DNA of 64,000 bases from Adineta steineri. Its lineage: Eukaryota > Rotifera > Eurotatoria > Adinetida > Adinetidae. Each line of letters starts with the position of its first letter. Position 1 is the first letter of the stretch. Under the pieces are notes generated by a model that saw only the letters and a program-made list of their open reading frames with translations, made no database searches and was not told the DNA's origin. Shown here piece by piece: positions 48,020 through 58,774 of the stretch. The stretch spans positions 46,244-110,243 of the forward strand of contig CAJNOI010000031.1 of assembly GCA_905250115.1 (NCBI GenBank), read 5' to 3'. The position numbers and the translations under genes were made by a program.

Positions 48020-49694
48020 ATGAACGTTTGTACACCAAATATATCATGGCATGGATGCGATCCAGTTTATTCATGTACAATCAATCCTGTCGATTCAAAA
48101 CGTTTAGCTACCGCTGGAATGCGAGGTAACATAATAATATCGAAAATTCGTAAAATTTCTCTTTATATTTATTTCTAGGTTCAATTTATCTTTGGGATAT
48201 TGAATGTCCAGCAGCTCAACAACCTACAATAACATTTATATCTTCATTAACAGGTGCACATTTAGAATCAGTAAATTGTATTCGATGGAATTCTAAAGGA
48301 ACACATTTAGCAAGTGGTAGTGATGATGGTAATATATTTATTTGGACAAAAGCACCAACAATGACAATTGATTCAAATGTAATTCTATTAACAAAAACAA
48401 ATCAATCAACAACAACGACATCAACAACAACAGCAACAACAACTACAACAAATGATAATGATAATATTCTTGGTTGGGATAAAGATGTACCTGAATCAAA
48501 AGAACGTTGGCTTAAAAGTTTACCGTATAAAAGTCATTTAGAACCTGTATTAGATTTAGCATGGTCAAGAGATGATCAATTACTTGTTAGTGGTTCTGTT
48601 GACAAAAAAGTTATTGTTGTAAGTTTTATATATATAAGATAATTAGAAATTATTTTATTTTTTTCTCTAGTGGAATGTTAGTAAACGTGAAAAAATCTCT
48701 ATTTTGGATGATCCAAAAGGTTTTGTTCAAGGTGTTGCTATTCATCCATGGCGTAAACATATTGCAGCAATGAGTACGGATCGTTCATTACGTATTTATG
48801 CAATGAAAGCTGAAACTGGTTTAATATCTCGATGTTTATATAATATACGTAAAATAAAACCAGCAAATATCAAACAAGAAAATGGTGCATTAATGTTTAT
48901 TGATGAAACATCTTTAACATTTTTTCGACGTTGTGCTTATTTACCTGATGGTAGTCAATTAATTGTTTCAGGTGGATGTTTAGATAAAGCATTTTTGGAT
49001 GCATACAATAATGAAGAAAATATTGAACAACCAAAAGAAGAAATAAATACTCAAAAAAATGATATAGATGATCCTGATATACAAATTATACAAGATAATG
49101 GAGTAAATGAAGAAAAAGCTAGTGCAGCACCATGTATAATATTTATATATATATTTATTTTTCTTATCTATCTTTTTTTTAATAGTACCTGCCAAATTAA
49201 TTGATATCAATTGTGCTTACGTATTCTCAACATCTGGTCCAAAATTTGATCGACCCTTATCAATATTACCCATTATGAATGATCAAGAGGTTATAGCTAT
49301 TTCTGTATGTCCTTCATTATTTCCATCAACATCAACTGTTGCACCATATCGAATGCTTTTTGCATTGATTACAAAGACATCTCTATTCTTTTATGATCAG
49401 TTATCCTTAGAACCATTTGCGTATGCACGTCGTATTCATCTCCTATCACTAACAGATGGTTGTTGGTCACATGATGGTCATCTTTTTGTTGCATCGTCTG
49501 AAGATGGTTATTTAACATTTGTTACATTTACTGATCAATGTCTTGGTGGTCCTTGTTTACCTGATTCAGATAAAATCTTAGATGATATGATGAATAATGC
49601 ATTGACGCCACCAGCAACAACAACGCTCGCAACAGTAACAGGAACAACTACGACAACAACAATGACGACAGCGGTATCACAAAAGAAAAAATGA
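48020..49694 (+). CDS. CHAF1B: Chromatin assembly factor 1 subunit B (CAF-1 p60)
   Basis: Four exons (48020-48125, 48179-48618, 48671-49133, 49186-49694) encode 505 aa. The start NVCTPNISWHG resembles the KVITPEISWH-type opening of p60 proteins. WD repeats follow (LATAGMRGSIYLWD, HLASGSDDGNIFIW, LLVSGSVDKKVIVW, HIAAMSTDRSLRIY), with LTDGCWSHDGHLFVASSEDG late in the propeller. The family-typical block FVQGVAIHPW and the FFRRCAYLPDGS segment support the call over other WD proteins. CAF-1 deposits histones H3-H4 on newly replicated DNA; p60 holds the complex together and binds ASF1. A Thr-rich insert (around residues 120-145) and an acidic insert (around 335-370) interrupt the propeller. The C-terminal tail is short and Thr-rich. 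Confidence 0.9.
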
Positions 49695-50330
49695 TTTAAT
49701 TTGAATACTATATATTTTTTTTTGTTCTATTCTTTCTTGTATAAATATTATGATGATGACGATGTTGATTATTATTAGTTCTAATAAAAACGCTGTATAT
49801 ATATATAGACTTAATATGCTACATTTGAAAAAGGAAAGAAAAATATTGTTCAATATGCAATGACGACAGAAAGATAACTGAAAATAGTAGGTACACGTGT
49901 ATATATATATATATATATTATTTAGATATTATTTATTGTATTGGTTTATAAAGGAAAATGAAAATGCATAAGAATAGAGTATACATAACTATTTTCTTTG
50001 TTGTCTTTTTGTTTCTCTCTTTATCGTTTGTACGGTTGATAGTGTCTATGTATTTGGCTCAAGCACATACAATACAATCCGTCGCCCACTTTTCTCTCTG
50101 TTTCTTGTTCTTCGTTTTTTTTCTTCTCCTTTACAACTGATGATTTTTTGATTATGATGAACCGACGCTAAGCAAGCAAGCTACGTGCTTACTCTGCTGT
50201 TCAAATATATGTGCGTTGGTGTTTACCCTGCTCATAGCTCGCCTCATCTTGGAGGTCATTCAACCCACTCTCGTTTATATGTAGTCATTTTGCTTTTCTT
50301 TTTGAGATTAACGATCAAATAACGTTGAAT
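49695..50330. other. Intergenic spacer
   Basis: About 640 bp of AT-rich sequence with TA microsatellites at about 49795-49806 and 49897-49919. Short frames here are low-complexity. The right part is probably the promoter and leader of the PP1 inhibitor gene. Confidence 0.5.
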
Positions 50331-51039
50331 ATGAATTTTATCAAACGTCCTTTTCATCATACTAATTCAGCGTCAACTAATTCAACACCATCCAATATAC
50401 GAGATCCACATACGGTGCCATCACCATCTCCATCATCTGCAGATAAAACAACAACATCATCATTAACTGGTTCTGTACGTTTTAATGATTTAATATCTGC
50501 TCAACCAAAATTTAATGAACGTGAAAAATATCTTACTGCGTAAGTATTTAATTAAAAGATTAATTTTTGTTTTTTTTGATTAAAAGAATATTACATATTA
50601 GAAAATATCCTCAACAACAAATGCAATTAATACGTAAACGATTAAAAGTCGAATTTTGGGTTGATGATCAATTACGATCACTATATGATATTAAAGTAAA
50701 AATCAAAAACAATTATTCGATTTTATAAATACAAAAATTTCTTTATCATAGGATGATAGTTCACAAGAAGATCATGATCATTGTCCAGGAGATTTGATTG
50801 ATTCTCTTTTAGATATTGATAATGAATCACAACGACGTACATTTCTTCTAGTAAGAATATATAAATCTTTTTCTTTTTTTCATCAATTATTATTATAGGA
50901 GAAATTAAGAAATACGAAACAATCTCGATCGAAAACAATGGTAAATATTCTATCAATCAATGATTGTTTTTTATTTTCTTAATCTTTTTTTTTCTAGGAA
51001 TTTATTGATGAACTGCTACATCGTGTGAAAATGTTGTAA
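50331..51039 (+). CDS. PPP1R14/CPI-17-type protein phosphatase 1 inhibitor
   Basis: Five exons (50331-50539, 50602-50695, 50752-50850, 50899-50940, 50998-51039) give 161 aa, the usual size for the family. After a Ser/Thr/Pro-rich N-terminus of about 45 residues comes the PHIN domain: SVRFNDLI, YLTAKYPQQQMQLIRKRL and WVDDQLRSLYD. After these, DLIDSLLDIDNESQR is followed by a C-terminal helix EFIDELLHRVKML. The Thr in LTAKY aligns with Thr38 of CPI-17 (VTVKY), whose phosphorylation turns the protein into a strong inhibitor of myosin phosphatase. The KRL and LDI blocks are the domain's core helices. The likely role is kinase-controlled PP1 inhibition in contractility or cytoskeleton; partners cannot be read from sequence. 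All introns are 42-63 nt. Confidence 0.88.
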
Positions 51040-51183
51040 TTAGATAAGCTTGCTTTTTTCATTGTTTTGTTGTTCAATTAGTTTCTTTTTTTTCAAAACC
51101 AAAAAAAAATCACAAATATAATAACGGAAAAGAGAATATAAATCAAAGAATTATAAAAACAAAATATATATATATATATAAAA

Positions 51184-52733
51184 TTAATAATGAGATTTAA
51201 GTCGTTTTTTCGGATAGTATTTAGAATTTTTTGAAAGAGAAGATAATTTCGATTCAGTTATTTCACCTTCTTCCTCCGATGATGAACTAGACTCAGATTG
51301 AAGTTCAGTCAAAATATATTTCTGTAATTTTTTATAAGATTGTTTTTGATTTTGAAGAAATTTTTCAATTTCATAAGTAATTTCATCGAAAGTCTTTCGA
51401 ATAATTAGATCATATTCACGTTCATAAACTTTTAATTGTTGTTGACTAAAAATAGAAATAAAGAATTTTTTTAAATATTTCAAAGAAATATATTGCGAAT
51501 AATACGTGTTAACATGTCAATCGAACTGAATAATACTGACTAGTAGCACTTTTTTTCTAATATGTTATCGCTATTCAGGGTAAAATAAACACATGAGTAG
51601 TTTTTAGCTTGCTTCGTTTTGTTTGTCTCATATCATTGAGCTGTCAGTTTTAACACATGTAGATATATACAAGGATGTCTGAAAAGTTATATTTATCAAA
51701 AGAATCGAATATATGTTTGTGATAAATCGATCAAGTCATTTGTTATTTTATTGCTGATCAGATTTATTTTCAGTTCGAATAACAAATTTTTCAAATGTGA
51801 ATACAAAGAATTTCATCTACGGAAATATTCTTGTATGACTATTGTAAATTATTTTCTAAAACTCATAGGACTTTACCTGCATGTTTGTAATGATTCATTA
51901 TTTGCTGGTTGGGTGTCGGTTGGTATTAATAATAATTCATTTTGAGATTGCGATGAACTAAAATTTGAAATTCTTTTTTTCAAAATATAAAAAAAAGTCT
52001 AATTTAACCTATTCAATAATCGATCAGAAGTAGGAGTTGATGTTCGAAGTTCTTCCTCGATCATATTTTGATGACTAGCTAATGATGTATATTGTGCAGT
52101 ATCTACATTTGAATCTCTTCGTTGACGATGTGAATATCTTGGTGTCAATACTTCTGTACATTCTCTTTTATTAACTGGTAGAGATTCAATTTTTGGTGCA
52201 ACTTGTGATGGTCTTAATGGTTGTTTAACAGCAAGTGAAGTTCGACCAGCAAAATGAGTTTGATTCGATGCAAATACAGATCGAACTGAATTAATTGTTT
52301 CAAACTCGACATAAACATATTCAACACCATTTCCCGATGATACACATGTACAATTTAATATTCGTCCATATCTTTTAAATGCTTTTTGAATAACATTTCG
52401 TTGAAGTATTGAATTTGTATGTGCAATACATATTTTTCTATCGGATGTTAAACGTGTTTCATCCGAAAAAACTGCATCATAAGGATGTACATCAAGACGA
52501 ATTCTACATATAGTATGATCATATGTATTTGTTAAAATTGCACTCATATTTGTATTCGATGAAAATTTTATAAAACGATAATCAATTAACCATTCATCAA
52601 CACCACGTGTACAATTATGATATAAACTTTCAATTTTACCAAATTGTTGAAAATATTCTTGTAATTGTTCATCTTTAATTGATTGAATATTTCCAACATA
52701 AATCGTATTTGACGATGAAGGAGATGAATTCAT
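51184..52733 (-). CDS. Double-RRM RNA-binding protein, tandem paralogue A
   Basis: Three exons (52733-52009, 51957-51877, 51445-51184) encode 355 aa. RRM1 (about 8-85) has RNP2 IYVGNI and RNP1-like DYRFIKFS. RRM2 (about 100-175) begins KICIAHTN and has VEYVYVEFE as RNP1. A Ser/Thr-rich linker leads to a charged helix (VYEREYDLIIRKTFDEI) and an acidic Ser/Glu patch with a basic end (KKRLKSHY). A good acceptor, TTGTTTCAG, lies nine bases upstream of the ATG, so a 5' UTR intron is likely. Gene B at 52805-53571 has the same order, the same helix and the same acceptor before its ATG, so they arose by tandem duplication. I do not recognise a named family; splicing or mRNA-binding roles would be guesses. 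The 431-nt intron 51446-51876 has no visible element. Confidence 0.82.
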
Positions 52734-52804
52734 ATCTATCTGAAACAAGATTATGTATATGTATATATATATATATAAATAAATCAAAAGAGAAAAGTTT
52801 ATTT

Positions 52805-53571
52805 TTATGGGATCATTTTTTTCATATGTTCATAATTTTGACGTTTTTGTTTAATTAATTCTGATATTTCATTTTCAATAAAATCAAATTTTTGACGAAT
52901 TTTTAAATTATATTCACGTTCTAAATGTATTAATATATTTGAATCATCCGTAGCAGTTCTATAAAATAAAACAAAAAATTTTCTATTAAAATAAAATTTT
53001 TTGTATACTCTTGTTCTTTTATTGTATGAAGATCAACATCCGTTGGTCTTAGTAAAGGTAAAATCTCTAAATTATGATCTCGTACACGATGATTTTTAAT
53101 TTTTCCTTTTAATAATTTATTTCTTGATGCAGATAATTCAAATTCAATATAAACATATTTTTGTTCATCATCATTAGTTTCTGAAGTTGCTTGTTTTATT
53201 GTTCCAAATGTACGTAAATATTTTTTTATATCATTAAGGGATATATGACCTGGTAAATTTTCAATACAAATTTTTCGATCAACATATAAAGGAACAGCTG
53301 TATGAAGAATTTCATTAAATGGTCTTACATCAAGATTTATTCCATTATTAAGAATATGATTAGATGTAGAAAGAAATTTTAATGCTGATTGTACATTTAA
53401 AAAACGAACAAATGTAAAATCAACTAAATAAGTTTGTTCTGAAGATAATAAACGACGTGAACAATCAAGAATAAGACCAAATTTTGAACAATATTCAACT
53501 AAACATTCATTTGATATTGTACGTGTATTACCAATATACACAGTCGATGGTTCTGATTCATTGTTGTTCAT
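52805..53571 (-). CDS. Double-RRM RNA-binding protein, tandem paralogue B
   Basis: Two exons (53571-53009, 52958-52805) encode 238 aa. RRM1 starts TVYIGNTRTISNECLVEYC and has FTFVRFLN as RNP1; RRM2 starts KICIENLPGHISLNDIKKYL with KYVYIEFE as RNP1. The last exon supplies LEREYNLKIRQKFDFIENEI, clearly related to the C-terminal helix of paralogue A, but it stops there without the Ser/Glu tail. The acceptor TTTCTTTAG lies ten bases before the ATG, again implying a 5' UTR intron. The 71 bp between the stop codon of B and the start codon of A leave little room for a separate promoter, so the two may be co-transcribed or share control. No specific function can be assigned. Confidence 0.82.
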
Positions 53572-55080
53572 AATTATGAATCTAAAGAAATTTTGTTTAA
53601 TAAATCTTTTCTTATTATTGAAATAAATAATATTTAATGAAAATATAAAATTGGGAATATGTGAACATCTGATCGTCAAGGTGTCTATGTATGGATGGAT
53701 ATTATCAGGATGATATGTGTACACACAACAGATGTCTCTCATAAACAACGTAATAACTCATGTAAAACATAAACATAATAAATATTGAATCTTCTGCAGA
53801 GAAATTGACTATCAGAGTTATTGAATAAGTTTAAGTTAGAAAATATTTTCCAGCAAAGGAGATCGTATGATGTATAACAGAATAAATATATTATTATTAT
53901 CATGTAGTTTAGGAATTCACTGTTTTCTTTGTTCTTATTGATTGTACAAGCACGAGAAAATCTATTTCGGAAGTAAAACTATTTTGTATTCAAAATTAGT
54001 ACTATTAAATAATTTTCAAATCTTTCTTATTGAAAAAAATGGTGCTAGATATCTTTGTAGAAAATACAGTATAGTGCATTTTTCATAAGAGCACACTTAT
54101 CAATCTTTGTTATAGTTGGAGAAATAGAACAACTATAATTTATAATCTTGTTAGTAACATGTATATAGATAGGTTGTTGAACTTTCATAAGAACATGAAT
54201 GTAGATGTATCAATATATTAGCTTGACACTTTTTGAAAAGATGATATAATTATTAACTACAATGTCAAATTGTATCTCAAGAGTTTTATATAATTAATTG
54301 TTCTATTACGAACAATAGAAAATTTTCTGATGATCAATTTTTAGGTTGTTTCCTTATTATGCTATTATTATAAACGAGAAAGAATCATACTATATATGTA
54401 TTGTCCTATTCTCATTTAAGTTCCATTCTTTCTTCTTCGAACGATGATGTAACTATTTGTATTTGGGCGTTGTTAATCGATTACTTTGATTTTTTTTTGT
54501 ATCTTCTTCACTTGTCGGATTTTATTCAGCTTTCATAAAAAATATTTACAAATAGATATTTCATAAGATAATATTCAGTACTAATTTATGCATTCGATTC
54601 TTTATGTGTGTGCTCTAGAAAAGTATCAGATAATGAATATGATTTTCTTTCATTCTACTTTTTTCTCATGGAAGAACTATTACTATCTTTTATCAATTCT
54701 ATTTCATATAAGATACGATAATAAATAAATAACACAATAACATTTCATGACAGATATTCCTAATCTGTCAAAATCAATAATATAATGATCTATAGTATAT
54801 TCAATGATTCTTTTCATTTCCTTCTTGATTAAAAAAAGTCAAACAATGAATACTTCTATTATTCATATGTACTATGTAAACTTTTCATTTATAATCATGT
54901 CAATTCTTCTTCTTTTGTATCAAGGCTAATAAGACTAATTGATGTCGTTCTAACCTTATTCGTGGTTAATTAATTTGATCAGGCGCCAAGTTTTCTAGTC
55001 AACTAAAATAAGAGAGACAGAAATATATATATATATATAGTTTTGTTTTAGATTGCTTTGTACTCATTCATTCTCATATA
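53572..55080. other. Intergenic interval
   Basis: About 1.5 kb of AT-rich sequence between divergent genes. It presumably holds the 5' UTR exon of RRM paralogue B and the promoter of the coiled-coil gene. A TA run lies at about 55022-55039. No repeat family or RNA gene was recognised. Confidence 0.5.
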
Positions 55081-55975
55081 ATGTCTTCAATAATTCATGC
55101 TGTTGGTCATGCTCTTACTGGACATGGTGATAATTCCGATAAGAAATCAAATGTTCATACAGTTGTATGTGATGATGTAAAAGTAAAATCGATTGTAAAT
55201 AGTCAAACACAATCGAACATCTCAAACGGACATTCACAAAATAAAATTAATGAATTAATGGCTAAATTAGGTAAAATTTATTTAAAAAAAATTTTTTCTC
55301 CCGAATTCTTTATAGGTTCAACACATACACAAATTGATGAGTATTCTCAACGTCGTAATGATGAAATATCTGAAGCTGTTAAAACTAGTATTGATAAAAT
55401 TGTTCAGGAAACATTAATTCAACAACAACAATTACTTAACGATGCTCAAAAACAATCAACTGAAATTGAAAATAATTATAAAGAAAAATTAATGTTGTAA
55501 GTTTTTAAAAACAAAATTCAAATAAATAATATTTTCTTTTACAAAGATTTATATCTCAACTTGATGAAGATAAAGCAGCAGTATTAGCACAACTTGAAAA
55601 AGATTTAAATCTTCGGCAAGAACAAATTCTTGATACAGCTAGAAAACGTATCGATGGATTAAATGAAGAAGCGAATCGATTAAAAATAGTAGAAAATCTT
55701 TTCTTTTTTCTATTGTATAATATTTTTTATTAGAATGTACTTAAAGAGGCTCAAGCTAGAGAAAATTCTAAAATTGAAGCAATTACAGACAAAGTTGCTC
55801 AAGTAATTTATTGAAATTTTAATCAAAAATTTATTAGTTTACCGTTTTTTTCTAGCTTGGTGCTGAAGATGCAAGTCGTCGTTTAAAAACAACAACAACA
55901 ACGGTTATTACAACAAAAGCACATGCAGAAAGTCATACAACACATGATGCGAAATCATCTTCGAAACATCATTGA
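55081..55975 (+). CDS. Hydrophilic coiled-coil protein, family unknown
   Basis: Five exons (55081-55270, 55316-55496, 55547-55688, 55734-55802, 55856-55975) encode 233 aa. Beyond a short N-terminus (MSSIIHAVGHALTGHGDN) the protein is one long Gln/Glu/Lys/Ala-rich helix, about residues 55-200, with no Pro and few aromatics. The tail is a Thr/His/Ser stretch (TTTTTVITTKAHAESHTTH). There is no signal peptide or membrane span. The composition is like desiccation-linked heat-soluble or LEA proteins, but no LEA 11-mer or other family motif is recognisable, so this is a physical resemblance only. The first intron is 45 nt, divisible by three and stop-free, so its retention would insert 15 residues. 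Gene structure and codon use match neighbours. Confidence 0.8.
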
Positions 55976-56783
55976 ATGAAAAATTAAACTATATATATGT
56001 TATGTAATAATATTTAGATTGTATTTTCTTTTTCGTTATTGTGGAATGTTATGTTAGTTATTCAATTATTTATATTTTAATTGAATGAATAGAAATGAGA
56101 TTTATTATTTATACATAAATGATAGAATAAAAATTCCTAATGAATATAAAAACAGTTAATAATTATATTGCCATTATGTATTTTTTGATAAGACAAAAAA
56201 ACATTGATAATGTTTCGAGGAATTATTTTATCGTAGTTGTTTCATAATATAAAATATTACCGATGTGAATAAAGCTCAGTGATAGGATTTTTAAATTGTA
56301 TATATATTTTTTCACATGTTTAAAAAAAATCTTGAGTGATTCAAAATAAAGCAGAGAAAATATTTATTTCGTACATATTAACAAGCAAAGTTCTTCTATA
56401 AATTACATTCAATAACTGAGTAACAAAATATAGAACAAAAATTAAGTTTAACCTGCTTTCATACATATTGGAAAACACACTCTGAATATCGATATCATTC
56501 TTATTTTTAGAACGCAAAGATTAAACCTTAAAAATAATTTTAATATAAAATATAACACACTTTGTTGTGTGAGAATGAAACATATGTAGTTATTTTTTCT
56601 TTTAAAATCTTCTAATTGAATTTTCGTTTATCATCGTTGTCACTATTTATGGGTATACAGATGAAAAAATTCTCACATGTAGGTGTTAAAACAGCGACCT
56701 ATAAAACCAATTTTATTTTCATTGATTCTTTATCGAGTATTTTCATATTCACATCTTCACTTAATCAATTCAAGCTACTTACA
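55976..56783. other. Intergenic spacer
   Basis: About 800 bp, strongly AT-rich. The final part must contain the promoter of the secreted Gly/Gln-rich protein. The open frame that reaches upstream of its ATG (from 56616) is not supported by codon use. Nothing else is seen. Confidence 0.5.
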
Positions 56784-57661
56784 ATGAAAGCTGCTATTGC
56801 TCTTATCTTCTTCGCCTGTGTTGCTGGCTCAATGGCTGCCGATGCTCGTGGTGAATTCATGAACCAACTTACTGCAACAGGTCAACAATTCATTCAAGCT
56901 GCTTTGACCTCACTCCAAGGATCCATGAGTGCTTTTCTTCAACAAATGCTTGGTGGAGCCAACCAACTTATTGGTACACTTGGTGGACGAGACAACTTCT
57001 TTGATAGTATCTTAGCCACTTTACAAGGAATGGTTGGTCAAATGGTTCCACAACTTATGGGTCAACTTATGGGCTCTCTTACATCACTCATTGGTTTGTA
57101 TTTCTTTTTTTTCTCAACTAATATCTATCATCTTTTCAATGAATAGGTGGATCCCGAGGAGCTTTCGATGGTGTTTCAGAAATCTTTAATAGCTTCCTTG
57201 CTAGCATCCAAGAATCACTCGCTGGTTTAGGTAACCACTTTCTTAACCAAGGTTTATCCGCTGTTCTTGGTGGACTTGCTGGTGGTCGAGCAAATATGTT
57301 CAGTGATATGTTAGCTTGTAAGTAGATCTATAGATGTGTGTGCGTCTGTTTGTACATTAATGTTAATATTCTCTCTCTCTCTCTCTCTATTGTAGCAATT
57401 TCATCAACCTTCACTACTATGATGGGTCAAGCTAGCACTGCTGTCTCAGGTGTCGTCGCTGGTTTACAAGGTGCTGCTACTGGTATCCTTGCCACTGCTC
57501 AACCACACTGGGAAGATCTTCAACAACAACTTCTTGGTNNNNNNNNNNNNNNNNNNNNNNNNNNNNNNNNNNNNNNNNNNNNNNNNNNNNNNNNNNNNNN
57601 NNNNNNNNNNNNNNNNNNNNNNNNNNNNNNNNNNNNNNGTACCCTTGTTGGTGGTCGTTAA
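56784..57661 (+). CDS. Secreted Gly/Gln/Leu-rich protein, interrupted by an assembly gap
   Basis: Exons 56784-57093, 57147-57317 and 57396 into the gap at 57539, resuming at 57639 and ending at 57661. The protein begins MKAAIALIFFACVAGSMAAD, a clear signal peptide with a likely cut after SMA. The mature part is small residues, Gln, Met and Leu in amphipathic helices (GQQFIQAALTSLQG, GQMVPQLMGQLMGSLTSLIG), with recurring LGG, AGG and GGR and no cysteine. It ends TLVGGR. I do not recognise a family. Codons such as GGT, GCT, ACC, CTT and TTC are far more frequent than in neighbours, which suggests strong expression. An AATAAA at 57699-57704 is a plausible polyadenylation signal. An abundant secreted or glandular product is an inference. 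Confidence 0.78.
57539..57638. other. Assembly gap of 100 N in the secreted-protein gene
   Basis: Exactly 100 undetermined bases with coding sequence on both sides. The Gly-rich, repetitive protein on both sides may have collapsed in assembly. The true missing length and any intron inside are unknown. Confidence 0.95.
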
Positions 57662-58774
57662 ACACTGTTGAGATTGATGTCATAGGTTTTATGATTGAAA
57701 TAAAATATCATGTTTGAGTAAACATGAAGGAAACGCTTTCTTGTTTTAATAATCATGGCATAAGAGAAATCTTATATGCAGCTTAGCCGCTGTTAAGAAA
57801 AGTGAAGCTAACTCATATGTGGCTACTAATCACTATAGAGTGAATCATAAAAATTGATGTCAGTGGAAAGGTAATATGCTTGAAATTGATGACTGGCAAT
57901 ATTTTATAGACATTCTATCATACTCCATAGAATTGAAATGTAGATAATCATAAATTGAAGAATATGTAAATCTAAATCGAATGACTTTCACAAATATTGT
58001 ATTTGTTTGAGATATATATAATTGGTAGAAGATTGATTGATGAATGATTGAGTGGAAGTGAGTGTTAAAATTCAAGAAATTCTAAGAGATTGAAGGCAGT
58101 GTCACCTTATGCAAAAAATAGCTATTACTCAATCATTTCATTTGTTGAAAGCCGCTGCTGAGATTTTTTACAACTGCTTATAATAGAGAACAATAACAAG
58201 AATGATATTTCTTTCGAAACTTTTTTATTACATTATATTGAATAATGTTATATTTGTTATAATATAATCTGTTATGGTGTAAATATAGTTATTACCTTCG
58301 AATATGTTCTTTATTTTCTAGTATGTATTAATTTGAAATTAAATTAAAATTTTTCACATTTCTTGAATATTCTTGTTTCATACTATTATGAAATCGATTA
58401 AGATAAAATATTAAATTATGTATATTCATCATTTGTAATATTGAACTGAAGAAGTGTTATTCTACACTATTTAGATCATTGTTTGATATTAACTATTCTT
58501 TGCAATTATAACCAATGGATCTTTAAAATCGAAATAGTATATTTTTTTATAATAATATTTTGTACTCGGACAATTTTCAAATCTAGTTTATGATGTCAAT
58601 CAGAAAATGACATGTCATTTTAAATGATATCTATGACAGTTACTTTAGTTTTTATAAACAGCTGTAATTGTTTTTCTGCCAATTATTCTATTTAAGATAT
58701 AGAAACAATAATTGTTTTTCTATCAGTCAGTTTATCTAGGATATAGAAACAAGAATTGTTTTTCATGTACAAAT
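57662..58774. other. Intergenic interval
   Basis: About 1.1 kb of AT-rich DNA. Near 58670-58770 a short segment recurs (ATATAGAAACAA.AATTGTTTTTC, at about 58699 and 58740), a tandem duplication just upstream of the protease start. No gene or mobile element is recognised. Confidence 0.5.
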
